A stretch of DNA of 64,000 nt from assembly GCA_947494675.1 (NCBI GenBank), contig CANLVP010000002.1:248001-312000 (forward strand). Reading direction: 5' to 3'. Numbering within the stretch: the stretch's first letter is position 1; each line of letters begins with the position of its first letter. Both the position numbers and the translations under genes were made by a program. The DNA is from an uncultured Paracoccaceae bacterium. GTDB lineage: Bacteria; Pseudomonadota; Alphaproteobacteria; Rhodobacterales; Rhodobacteraceae. Below the pieces are notes generated by a model, which was not told the origin of the DNA, did no database searches, and saw only the letters and a list, made by a program, of their open reading frames with translations. Positions 7,799-15,687 of this stretch are shown here, in pieces.

Positions 7799-8764
7799 TC
7801 AAGTGGTTCTTGATTTTGCTGCGCCTCCACGCAGCTTTTTCGCCCCATCAGTGATCAGTTGCGTCAGCCCGTTGGGGGCGGCCACAATGATCAGCAACAA
7901 GACAATTCCGATAAGCAGGTTGAAACGATCGCGATCGATCAGATCGATCGCAAAGATGTCGAGAACGACATAGACGATGGCCCCGACAAAGGCCCCGGTG
8001 GGGTGGCGCAGGCCACCGATGACGCTGATGATCAGGATGTCGATGATCGGGCCAAAGCCCACAGAAAAGCTGGAGACCCGTTCCTGAAACCAGACGTTCA
8101 GGATGCCACCGCTGCCCGCGATGAGACCCGAAAAGGCAAATGCGGCGACGATGGGCAGGGTGGTCGGGATGCCAAGGGCCAGCAGGCGGCCCGGCGCGTC
8201 GCGCACCGCTTGCACCGCAAGGCCAAGGGGCGAGCGCACGAAGCCTTGGACCAGACCCACGCAGATGGCGGCCACGATAAGCGATAAGAAATAAAGCGGC
8301 TTGGGATCGCCCCAGTTGCCCTCGCCCAAAGCAGGCGCGATCACGCCGGAAAAGCCGGTAAAGCCGTTGAACAGCACGTAGTTCTGGCGGGTGAAGTAGA
8401 AGAACGCCACGCCAATCGCCAAGGTGATCATGATGGCGTAGATCCCGCGCGAGCGGCGGGCGATATAGCCCATCATCGCACCTGCGGCCATGGCGAGGAT
8501 CAGCGCCAGCGGGATCGTCACGATCAGGGGCAGGGGGACGCCCACACCCACGGTATTTGGCCCGAAGTAGGCGATGGCATAGCCTGCGACCCCGGCAAGG
8601 GTCACTTGGGCAAATGAGACAACGCCAAGGTAGGTTGCCAGAAAGCTGAGGCTGAGCGCGATGGTGCCCATGATGAGCGCGCGGGTCAGGACTTGGCTGA
8701 GCCAAAAGTCATTGAGCACCAGCGGCAAGAGCGCCATGGGGATGAGGATCAGCAAATACTTCAT
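7799..8764 (-). CDS. LivM-type ABC transporter permease
   Basis: A 321-residue integral membrane permease with about nine hydrophobic segments. It contains the LivM-type 'LSLSFLATYLGVVSFAQVTLAGVAGYAIAYF' region and the cytoplasmic coupling stretch SPLGLAVQAVRDAPGRLLALGI near residue 200. The ATG at 8764 overlaps the LivH stop in an ATGA arrangement. Codons upstream of this start are antisense-like arginine-rich sequence and not part of the protein. It forms the transmembrane heterodimer with the LivH-type protein. Confidence 0.92.
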   Translation of the reverse strand: MKYLLILIPMALLPLVLNDFWLSQVLTRALIMGTIALSLSFLATYLGVVSFAQVTLAGVAGYAIAYFGPNTVGVGVPLPLIVTIPLALILAMAAGAMMGYIARRSRGIYAIMITLAIGVAFFYFTRQNYVLFNGFTGFSGVIAPALGEGNWGDPKPLYFLSLIVAAICVGLVQGFVRSPLGLAVQAVRDAPGRLLALGIPTTLPIVAAFAFSGLIAGSGGILNVWFQERVSSFSVGFGPIIDILIISVIGGLRHPTGAFVGAIVYVVLDIFAIDLIDRDRFNLLIGIVLLLIIVAAPNGLTQLITDGAKKLRGGAAKSRTT

Positions 8765-9627
8765 TTCTCGGACCGTCCCAGCAGGCCTTGCGGACGGACG
8801 GCGAGCACGAAGACCATAATCACAAAGGTGACGACGGCGGCATAGGTGGGCGCATAGGCCAGCCCGTATTGCTCGGCCAAGCCAATCAGTAGGGCGCCAA
8901 GGGCGGCTCCGCCGACGGACCCCATGCCGCCCACGATCACCACAACGAGGGACGACAACAGGAATTGCAGATCGGTGCCCGGTGCGATGGACAGGGCAGA
9001 GCCTGCGATGACGCCCGCCATGCCCGCCAGCATCCCGCCCATGGCGAAGACCAGAATGAAGATTTTGTTGATCGGGTAGCCCAAGGCGCGCAGCATTTGC
9101 TGATCGTCTACGCCTGCGCGGATCACCGCCCCGATGCGGGTTTTCTGGATAAAGAGCCAAAGGGCCACGCCCACCACAAGGGCAAAGATCATCAGTGATA
9201 TGCGGACCTTGGCATAGCCGATCCCCAGCATTTCCAGTCGGACACCACCCGAGAGCCAGTCAGGCGTGCGCACCTGATAGGTGTTGCCGCCCCAGATCCA
9301 GAGCATCAGATCAGCCAGAATGATCGAGATCGCGATGGAGGCGAGCGTCTGCCGCAGCTCATCGCCCTGCATCCAGCCCAGCACACCGATTTGCACCATG
9401 GCACCTGCAAGGGCCGCCGCAAGACCGCCCGCCAGAACGCCCAAGGCCCAAAGCCCTGTGGCATCGGCCACGGACCAACCGACATAGCCGCCCAGCAGCA
9501 GCAAAGCCCCATGCGCCATGTTGACGGTGCGCATCAGGCCAAAGATCAGGCTAAAGCCGCTGGCTGCAAGAAAGTAGAGTGCAGCAAGCGTGAGCCCGTT
9601 GAGCGTCACGACGAAGAATAGTGTCAT
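8761..9627 (-). CDS. LivH-type ABC transporter permease
   Basis: A 288-residue permease, the first gene of the leftward operon. It shows the LivH hallmarks 'LTLAALYFLAASGFSLIFGLMRTVNMAHGALLLLGGYV' at the N-terminus and a coupling stretch TRIGAVIRAGVDDQQMLRALGY about residue 165-185. GGAGG lies shortly before the ATG at 9627. The promoter must lie in the 176-base divergent region shared with the TIM-barrel/regulator pair, so the regulator at 10445-12181 is the natural candidate to control it. Confidence 0.93.
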   Translation of the reverse strand: MTLFFVVTLNGLTLAALYFLAASGFSLIFGLMRTVNMAHGALLLLGGYVGWSVADATGLWALGVLAGGLAAALAGAMVQIGVLGWMQGDELRQTLASIAISIILADLMLWIWGGNTYQVRTPDWLSGGVRLEMLGIGYAKVRISLMIFALVVGVALWLFIQKTRIGAVIRAGVDDQQMLRALGYPINKIFILVFAMGGMLAGMAGVIAGSALSIAPGTDLQFLLSSLVVVIVGGMGSVGGAALGALLIGLAEQYGLAYAPTYAAVVTFVIMVFVLAVRPQGLLGRSEK

Positions 9628-9713
9628 TGGTCCTCCCGTCGGTCACAGTTGCGGCTGCGGCAGAACGGCGCACGTCAAAATGCGGAATGGGGTGGTGGAA
9701 AAATATGCAATGA

Positions 9714-9741
9714 AAACAGGTTGTTGGGAATTTTCCTGTTT
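9714..9741. promoter_or_regulatory. Inverted repeat in the divergent promoter region (AAACAGG-N14-CCTGTTT)
   Basis: Perfect 7-base arms AAACAGG (9714-9720) and CCTGTTT (9735-9741) flank a 14-base spacer containing GGAATTTTCC. The element lies between livH (start 9627) and the barrel gene (start 9804). Two-turn spacing of the half-sites suits a dimeric Fis-type helix-turn-helix such as that of the neighbouring regulator. Inferred operator; no binding data. Confidence 0.4.
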
Positions 9742-9751
9742 CTATGGGTGA

Positions 9752-9777
9752 CATATTTCGGAATATGTTTCCGAAAT
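9752..9777. promoter_or_regulatory. Overlapping palindromes, probable operator of the Tm-1-like locus
   Basis: Two perfect inverted repeats overlap here. One is ATTTCGGAA-TATGT-TTCCGAAAT (9755-9777), with 9-base arms. The other is CATATT-TCGG-AATATG (9752-9767), with 6-base arms. They sit 27 bases before the ATG of the barrel gene, where a bound protein would block or assist transcription. No -24/-12 sigma-54 promoter is visible on either strand of this region, in line with the regulator's missing GAFTGA loop. Confidence 0.5.
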
Positions 9778-9803
9778 TTGCCGATTCTTGCTACGCTCGC
9801 GGG

Positions 9804-10448
9804 ATGAGTTCTTTGACCCTTGGCGGTGGGATTCCGTCAGCCGACCGGCAGATGCCGCATATCTATTGTCCCAGCCTCCGTGGCCTGTCGGTGCGGGTGG
9901 CGGATGCGGCGTTTCTGATGCCGCGGATCGATCACAATCAGACTGTGAAGGATGCCAAAGGGTGCGGGCATTGGGCCTCGACCATTGCGGCAGATCCCTT
10001 TGGGTCCAACAGCGCCTATTTCACGGCCCTAGTGGCGGCAGGTTATGTCGGTGTGGTGAATTGGCCGTCGTCGATTTTGCTGGAAGGGCAGACGCGGCAG
10101 CAGATGTCGACGATCCCGGCCACGCCGGACACCGAATACCGGTATTTGGCCAATGCGCAGGACTTTGGGTTGTCCACGCTAGGATTCATCCTGACGCCGG
10201 ATCATGCGGCTGCGGCGCTGAAGTTGGGGCTGCGCAACCTTGTGCTGCATCCGGGGCTGTTGCTGGATGTTGACGCGGCGGGCGTGTCGATGATCCGTGG
10301 GGCGCTGTCGTCGATTGTCGCCAATGTCAAAGCGATGGAGCCGACGGCGACCGTGCGGCTTTATACCTCTGATTGGCACGAGAGCATTTTGGGCCTGTCG
10401 GATGTGACCTGCGATGGGTTGGTGTGTTTTGAGGCGGCGCGGCCATGA
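9804..10448 (+). CDS. Shortened TIM-barrel signalling-domain protein (PF09370-like)
   Basis: A 214-residue divergent relative of the 281-residue barrel at 3000-3845. Matching landmarks are AADPF...ALVAAGYVGVVNWPSSILLEGQTR (compare NATDPF...GVQNFPTMGLIDGRFR), then a 'TLGFILTPDHAAAALKLGLRNLVLHPG' section and the C-terminal 'DGLVCFEAARP'. The N-terminal part holding the NSGKYR motif of the full-length barrels is absent or unrecognisable, so it may not be an active enzyme. Its stop overlaps the regulator start (ATGA), so the two products are made together and may interact. An in-frame ATG at 9744 would place the palindromes inside the gene; 9804 is preferred, though neither has a strong ribosome site. 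Confidence 0.7.
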   Translation: MSSLTLGGGIPSADRQMPHIYCPSLRGLSVRVADAAFLMPRIDHNQTVKDAKGCGHWASTIAADPFGSNSAYFTALVAAGYVGVVNWPSSILLEGQTRQQMSTIPATPDTEYRYLANAQDFGLSTLGFILTPDHAAAALKLGLRNLVLHPGLLLDVDAAGVSMIRGALSSIVANVKAMEPTATVRLYTSDWHESILGLSDVTCDGLVCFEAARP

Positions 10449-12181
10449 TGCCCAAGGCGAACCGTTTTCTATTTGGGGCCGTGGTCGGGTCCGGCATGAC
10501 CGCGCAGGTCGCGGACCGGTCGGGCGCAGATTACCTATTGGTCTTGAACGCGGGCCGTTTTCGGGTGCAGGGGGCGTCGTCGCTGGCGTGTTTTCTCCCC
10601 GTGAGGGACGCCAACAAATGGGTCTTTGAATTCGCAGAGCGGGAGATTTTGGGGCGGGTTAAAGCGCCCCTGTTTGCGGGGCTGAGCGTGTCGGACCCTT
10701 GCATTGATCTGGACCGGCTGGTGGGTGAGGTCCGCGATCTGGGGTTTCGCGGCGTATGCAATTTTCCGTCCAACGCGCTGGTTGAGGGGCGTATTCACCG
10801 GATGCTGGAGGCCGAGGGGCTGGGCTACGGGCGCGAGATTGAAATGGTGCGGCGGGCCAGGAAGGCGGGGCTTGATGCGCTGGTCTATGTGGCGACGAAC
10901 GCGCAGGCCCACGCGATGCTGGACGCCGGGGCCACGACAATTTGCGTGAACATGGGCTTTACCAGTGGTCCAACGGGTGTCGATACGGACCTCAGCATGA
11001 CCTCTGCTGCGCAGATGATCGATCAGGTGCTGGACGGTTTGCCGGAAAAGATGCCGACGCTTTGTGCGGGCGGGCCGATCATCACGCCCGAGGACGCGAT
11101 GGCGGTGTGGCGGACGTCCAAGGTGCAGGGCTATATAACCGGATCGTCGTTGGACCGGCTGCCGATTGAACAGACGCTGGAAGACGTGGCCAGCGGGTTT
11201 CGCGTGATCTCTCGCCTGACGCAGGCGCAGAATTCGGATGATGATCCAAGCCTGCGGCTGGTCGGGTCGTCGGCGCAGATTGCCGCGCTGAACCGCGACA
11301 TCGAAGAATTGGCGAAGGAACAAGCGCCGGTGCTGATCCTTGGGGAAACGGGAACTGGCAAGACCAAAGCGGCGCGGCTGTTGCACGAGCTTTCGCCACA
11401 TAAACGCCAGCGGCTGTCGATCATTGATTGCCCAGGGTTGGATTCCGAAACCGGGCGTATTCAGCTGATGGGGGCGACGGGTGGTGCCTTGAAAGCAGGC
11501 GTGGCGAGCACGCGCGGCGCGCTTGAGGCGGCCGCACGCGGGACGGTTCTATTTGAGGGGGTCGATGCCTTGGATGCAGAGCATCAGGGAAAGATCCTGC
11601 GCTTTGCCGAGGATGGCACGGTCCAGCGGCTTGGCGATCCAGAGGTGCGGCGTATCTCAGCCCATATAGTCGCCACGGCTGGCCCGACTTTGCTGGATGA
11701 TGTGGCGGCCAAGCGGTTTCGGGCCGATCTTTATTACCGTTTGGCAGTGCATCAGCTATCTATTCCGCCGCTCCGGGACCGGATTGAGGACCTGCCGGAA
11801 CTTGTGAGCTTTATCGCCAATAGCCTGACCCGGGGGGAGGGCGCGCGGTTCGCAAACTCTGCCCTCAAGACCATGATGGATTATGCTTGGCCGGGAAATG
11901 TGCGGGAATTGCAGAACGTAGTGGCGCAGGCGATCCGCAAGGCCGCGGGCAAGACGATCACGCGCAACGATCTGGCGTTTTATCATGTGCCAATGGCGCA
12001 GCCCGGCACTGGTCCTGCGCCGGTTCAGGCGCCCGCACCGGATGCACCCAAGACCGAGCGGGAGTGGATATCAGCGGCCCTTGCCCGTCATGGCTGGCGA
12101 CGGGCGGAGGCCGCAGGCGAATTGGGAATGTCCACGCGGACGCTGTTCAACAAGATCAAGAAATACGGGCTGGACGCCTGA
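10445..12181 (+). CDS. NtrC-like regulator with a TIM-barrel sensor domain and no GAFTGA motif
   Basis: A 578-residue three-part regulator. Residues 1-255 are a TIM_br_sig_trns barrel (NAGRFRVQGASSLACF, GVCNFPSNALVEGRIHR, CAGGPIITPED, TGSSLDRLP). Residues 270-510 are an AAA+ module with Walker A GETGTGKT (300-307), arginine-finger region RFRADLYYRL and WPGNVRELQ. Residues 540-578 are a Fis-type helix-turn-helix (RRAEAAGELGMSTRTLFNKIKKYGL). The sigma-54-contacting GAFTGA is replaced by GALKAG (347-352), and Walker B reads LFEGVD rather than LFLDEI. It therefore probably acts without sigma-54, as a repressor or sigma-70 regulator, with the barrel sensing the ligand handled by the divergent operon. 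Confidence 0.9.
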   Translation: MMPKANRFLFGAVVGSGMTAQVADRSGADYLLVLNAGRFRVQGASSLACFLPVRDANKWVFEFAEREILGRVKAPLFAGLSVSDPCIDLDRLVGEVRDLGFRGVCNFPSNALVEGRIHRMLEAEGLGYGREIEMVRRARKAGLDALVYVATNAQAHAMLDAGATTICVNMGFTSGPTGVDTDLSMTSAAQMIDQVLDGLPEKMPTLCAGGPIITPEDAMAVWRTSKVQGYITGSSLDRLPIEQTLEDVASGFRVISRLTQAQNSDDDPSLRLVGSSAQIAALNRDIEELAKEQAPVLILGETGTGKTKAARLLHELSPHKRQRLSIIDCPGLDSETGRIQLMGATGGALKAGVASTRGALEAAARGTVLFEGVDALDAEHQGKILRFAEDGTVQRLGDPEVRRISAHIVATAGPTLLDDVAAKRFRADLYYRLAVHQLSIPPLRDRIEDLPELVSFIANSLTRGEGARFANSALKTMMDYAWPGNVRELQNVVAQAIRKAAGKTITRNDLAFYHVPMAQPGTGPAPVQAPAPDAPKTEREWISAALARHGWRRAEAAGELGMSTRTLFNKIKKYGLDA

Positions 12182-12183
12182 TC

Positions 12184-12510
12184 CTACATCGAGAACGACG
12201 TGCCGCAGCCGCAAGATGAGGTGGCGTTGGGGTTGTTGATGACAAAGCGCGCGCCAATCAGCTCTTCGGTAAAGTCAATCTCGGCCTCGGTCAGGAAGGG
12301 CAGGGAGACGCTGTCGATCACGACCTTTTCGCCGGCACCTTCAAGCACGAGATCATCGTCCTTCACATCATCAAGGTCGATTTCATACTGAAAGCCCGAA
12401 CAGCCGCCGCCTTCAACCGCGACGCGCAGGGCCTTGCCTTGGTCGGCGGCACCGATCTCAGACAAACGCTCGAACGCGCGGGCTGTGACTTTGGGGGGAA
12501 GGGTCAGCAT
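12184..12510 (-). CDS. erpA: Iron-sulfur cluster insertion protein (HesB/IscA family, ErpA-like)
   Basis: A 108-residue A-type carrier with the three conserved cysteines: Cys37 in GGGCSGF and Cys100/Cys102 in the terminal SCGCGTSF. The TARAFERLSEI N-terminus and the FVINNPNATSSCGCG ending fit ErpA better than SufA, but the subfamily is not certain. It delivers Fe-S clusters to apo-proteins in the cytoplasm. It ends 2 bases after the regulator stop (convergent) and is divergent from dgt, an arrangement common in this order. Confidence 0.9.
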   Translation of the reverse strand: MLTLPPKVTARAFERLSEIGAADQGKALRVAVEGGGCSGFQYEIDLDDVKDDDLVLEGAGEKVVIDSVSLPFLTEAEIDFTEELIGARFVINNPNATSSCGCGTSFSM

Positions 12511-12583
12511 GATGGAACCTATCGGAGTGGGTATGGTTCAGATATAGAGGCCCCAGGCAAAGACGACAAGACAGGGCAGGGAC

Positions 12584-13756
12584 ATGGCAGCCCCATATGC
12601 AACCGATCCCGCGCAGGCGCGGGGGCGGCTTTATGCGGAAGAAGAGAGCAACTTTCGCTCTCCGTTTCAGCGTGACCGCGACCGGATCATTCATGCGAGC
12701 GCGTTTCGACGGCTGAAGCATAAGACGCAGGTGTTTATTGAGCACGAGGGCGACTATTTTCGCACGCGCCTGACCCATTCGATTGAGGTGGCGCAGGTGG
12801 CCCGTACCGTCGCGGCGGCGCTGGACCTCAACGTGGAGCTGACCGAGGCCGTGGCGCTGGCCCATGATCTGGGGCACACGCCCTTTGGTCATACGGGCGA
12901 AGAGGCTTTGGATCGGTTGATGCAGCCTTATGGTGGGTTTGATCACAACGCGCAGGCCTTGCGGATCGTGACCGATCTGGAACGGCATTATGCGGAATGG
13001 GATGGGCTGAACCTGACGTGGGAGACGCTGGAAGGCATTGCCAAGCATAATGGTCCGGTGACGGGTGATGTGCCTTGGGCGCTGACCGCTTACAATAATC
13101 GCCACGATCTGGAGCTGCACACCCATGCCAGCGCCGAGGCGCAGGTGGCGGCCCTGGCCGACGATATCGCCTATAACAATCACGATCTGCATGATGGGTT
13201 GCGGGCAGAGCTTTTTAGCACCGATGAATTGGCCGAGATGCCGATCTTGCGGGATTGTTTTGTCGAAGTGGACGCCCGCTATCCGGGGCTGAATTATTAC
13301 CGGCGGCGGCATGAGGCCTTGCGACGGTTCTTTGGGGTTTTGGTCGAGGATGTGATTGTTGTCAGTCGTCGCAATCTGGCAGAGCTGAACCCTGGTTCTG
13401 TGGCGGATATTCGTCATGCGGGGCGAATGGTGGTGCAGTTCACCCCGGCCTTGTGGGAAGACCTCAAGGTGATCCGCAAGTTCCTGTTTGAGCGGATGTA
13501 TCGCGCCCCCGCCGTGGTGAAAATGCGGGTGGCTGTGACCCATATGGTTGATGAGCTTTTTCCGTTTTTCATCTACAATTCCAATGAGTTGCCCAAGCAG
13601 TGGCGCAAGGATGTGGCCGAGGCGCGGGATGAACAGGCGCTGGCGCGGATCGTGGCCGATTACATTGCAGGCATGACCGACAGGTTTGCCATTCAGGAAC
13701 ATGCGCGCCTGATTGGCGGCACCCCCGTCCCGGCAGGAGTAACCGATGGCGATTGA
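12584..13756 (+). CDS. dgt: Deoxyguanosinetriphosphate triphosphohydrolase-like dNTPase
   Basis: A 390-residue HD-domain dNTP triphosphohydrolase of the type 2 (shorter) family that splits dNTPs into nucleoside and triphosphate. Metal ligands are His65 (RLTHSIEVAQVAR), His94-Asp95 in ALAHDLGHTPFGHTGE, and a downstream Asp in ALADDIAYNNHD. The N-terminal 'FRSPFQRDRDRIIHASAFRRLKHKTQVF' is characteristic. The gene overlaps the antiporter gene by 11 bases, so the two are co-transcribed. Its role is nucleotide pool control. Confidence 0.93.
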   Translation: MAAPYATDPAQARGRLYAEEESNFRSPFQRDRDRIIHASAFRRLKHKTQVFIEHEGDYFRTRLTHSIEVAQVARTVAAALDLNVELTEAVALAHDLGHTPFGHTGEEALDRLMQPYGGFDHNAQALRIVTDLERHYAEWDGLNLTWETLEGIAKHNGPVTGDVPWALTAYNNRHDLELHTHASAEAQVAALADDIAYNNHDLHDGLRAELFSTDELAEMPILRDCFVEVDARYPGLNYYRRRHEALRRFFGVLVEDVIVVSRRNLAELNPGSVADIRHAGRMVVQFTPALWEDLKVIRKFLFERMYRAPAVVKMRVAVTHMVDELFPFFIYNSNELPKQWRKDVAEARDEQALARIVADYIAGMTDRFAIQEHARLIGGTPVPAGVTDGD

Positions 13757-15578
13757 GACAGAAGCAGGGGCGATGGCCCCGGTTGTGGCCTTTGCATTGG
13801 TCGGCGCTTTGGGCGTTGGCAGCCAATGGCTGGCTTGGCGGCTGCGGATGCCTGCGATTGTGCTGATGCTGGTGGCGGGCATTCTGGTCGGCCCGGTCTT
13901 TGGCATCTTTGATCCGGTGCGCGATATCGGGCCGCTGATGGGGCCGATGATCAGTATCGCCGTGGCGATTATCCTGTTTGAGGGCGGGCTGACCCTGAAC
14001 TTTCACCAGCTGCGCGATGCGGCGGTGGGGGTCAAACGGCTGGTCTTTATCGGCGCGCCTTTGGGGTGGATCACCTCGACCCTCGCGCTGCATTACGGGG
14101 CCGGGCTGTCGTGGCAAGCCTCGACCGTGTTTGGTGGGATCATGATTGTGACCGGTCCCACGGTGATTGCGCCATTGCTGCGCACCGCGCGGCTGTCGCG
14201 CAGGCCTGCGGCCTTGTTGCAATGGGAAGCGATTGTGAACGACCCCATTGGTGCGCTGGCGGCGGTGCTGGCATTTGAGGTTGTCGTGGTTGTCCATACC
14301 GCCACCACGGTGGGTGCAGCCGTCATGGATTTGATCGTCGGGATCGGCATCGCGACGGCGCTGGGGGCGGCAAGTGGCTATGGGCTGGCCCATGCGTTCA
14401 AGCGCGGCTGGGTCCCGGAATACATGAAGGTGCCGGTGCTCTTTGCGCTGCTTTTGGCGGTGTTCGGTGTCTCGGATGCGGTGCTGCACGAAAGCGGATT
14501 GTTGGCGGTGACGATCATGGGGATCGTGATCGCGAACGCGGACCTGCCGTCTTATGTGGAGCTGCGCCGGTTCAAGGAACACGCGACTGTTTTGCTGGTG
14601 TCGGGGGTGTTTATCTTGCTGGCGGCAGGGCTGGATTTTGCAGCCCTCGGGGCGCTGGATTGGCGGGCGGCGGTCTTTGTGGCGGCTGTGGTGCTGGTCG
14701 CGCGGCCTTTGACGGTGTTTGTGTCGCTGGCGGGGTCTGGCTTGCCGTGGCGCGAGCAGGTTCTGGTCGCCTTTACCGGGCCACGGGGCGTGGTTTTGGT
14801 GGCGGTTGCGGGGCTCTTTGGCGAGCGCCTTCTGTCGCTGGGGTTTGAGGATGCGGCCCTGATCGCGCCGCTGGCCTTTGTGCTGGTGGCCTTTACGGTG
14901 GTGCTGCACGGGTTCACGCTTGCGCCCTTTGCGCGGGCCTTGGGGCTGACCGGGGCTGACACGCCGGGCGTAATCATCATTGGCGGGTCGGATTGGTCGA
15001 CGGCATTGGCGGAAGCGCTGATGCGGGTTGAAGTGCCGGTGCTGATGACGGACCCCAACTACGGCCATTTGCGCGCGGCGCGTGCGGCGGGGGTGGCGAC
15101 CTATAGCGGTGACATCCTGTCGGAAGGGGCAGAGCAACGGTTGGAGCTTGTGAGCTATGCCACCTTGATCGCGGCCACGGACAATGATGCCTATAACACG
15201 CTTGTCGCCACGGACCTTGCACCCGAATTTGGCCGCGACAACGTGTTTCAGATCGCGCGCGCCAAGTCCGACAATGCGCGCCACCAATTGCCCACGACGC
15301 TGGGCGGCAAGGGGTTGGGCGTTGATGCCACATATGCGGAGATGGAACAGATGTTCCGCGCAGGCTGGACCTTTCGGGTGACGCGGCTGACGGATGAATT
15401 CACGCTGGCGGATTGGCGGGCAGAGCGGCCTGACGCGCGGCTGATGGCGCGGATATCGCCCAAGGGTGAGATCAAGCTGATCAGCCGGGATGAGGATGTG
15501 AAGCCCGCACCAGATGTGCGGCTGCTGTCGTTCCGGCCTGCGGATTCCGCGTCCGATGAACAACCGCCTGCAAGCTAA
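13746..15578 (+). CDS. CPA1-type cation:proton antiporter with C-terminal TrkA-N-like domain
   Basis: A 610-residue membrane antiporter. Residues 1-395 hold about 12 hydrophobic segments with the CPA1 features GPTVIAPLLR and EAIVNDPIGALAAV (Asn-Asp pair in the membrane). From about residue 400 it continues as a soluble domain starting GVIIIGGSDWSTALAEAL, with TDPNYGHLRAARAAGVATYSGD and LIAATDNDAYN, the layout of a TrkA-N/RCK nucleotide-binding fold. The glycine loop is degenerate (GGSDWS). It probably exchanges Na+ or K+ for protons at the inner membrane, gated by a cytosolic ligand. It is translated from a start inside the end of dgt. Confidence 0.9.
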   Translation: MAIETEAGAMAPVVAFALVGALGVGSQWLAWRLRMPAIVLMLVAGILVGPVFGIFDPVRDIGPLMGPMISIAVAIILFEGGLTLNFHQLRDAAVGVKRLVFIGAPLGWITSTLALHYGAGLSWQASTVFGGIMIVTGPTVIAPLLRTARLSRRPAALLQWEAIVNDPIGALAAVLAFEVVVVVHTATTVGAAVMDLIVGIGIATALGAASGYGLAHAFKRGWVPEYMKVPVLFALLLAVFGVSDAVLHESGLLAVTIMGIVIANADLPSYVELRRFKEHATVLLVSGVFILLAAGLDFAALGALDWRAAVFVAAVVLVARPLTVFVSLAGSGLPWREQVLVAFTGPRGVVLVAVAGLFGERLLSLGFEDAALIAPLAFVLVAFTVVLHGFTLAPFARALGLTGADTPGVIIIGGSDWSTALAEALMRVEVPVLMTDPNYGHLRAARAAGVATYSGDILSEGAEQRLELVSYATLIAATDNDAYNTLVATDLAPEFGRDNVFQIARAKSDNARHQLPTTLGGKGLGVDATYAEMEQMFRAGWTFRVTRLTDEFTLADWRAERPDARLMARISPKGEIKLISRDEDVKPAPDVRLLSFRPADSASDEQPPAS

Positions 15579-15652
15579 GTCAGAGCGGGGACATCAACGG
15601 CGATGAAGGCTAGGAGCATTCGGAACATACTGGCGGCGCGCCGGATGGATCA

Positions 15653-15680
15653 GGGCGCGGGGTGTGATCACCTCGCGCCC
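15653..15680. terminator. Strong hairpin between convergent genes
   Basis: Arms GGGCGCGGGGTG and CACCTCGCGCCC pair with a single mismatch around a TGAT loop. It lies between the antiporter stop (15578) and the stop of the convergent VPLPA-CTERM gene (15688). No long T-tract follows on either strand, so it may slow polymerase or protect 3' ends rather than being a classic intrinsic terminator. Confidence 0.5.
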
Positions 15681-15687
15681 GAATGTT

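Noticed and set aside
9628-9803. Possible sigma-54 (-24/-12) promoter in the divergent region next to the NtrC-like regulator
   Set aside because: No GG-N10-GC pair with the TGGCAC/TTGC context is found on either strand, and the regulator lacks GAFTGA.
12458-13906. A 482-codon minus-strand open frame opposite dgt
   Set aside because: The composition is antisense-like and it overlaps the clear HD-domain dNTPase on the plus strand.
13569-15563. A 664-codon open frame on the minus strand opposite the antiporter gene
   Set aside because: Its translation is Arg/His/Gln/Pro-rich with no hydrophobic core or motifs, as expected for the antisense of a GC-rich membrane protein gene; no ribosome site. 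The antiporter frame is the real one.
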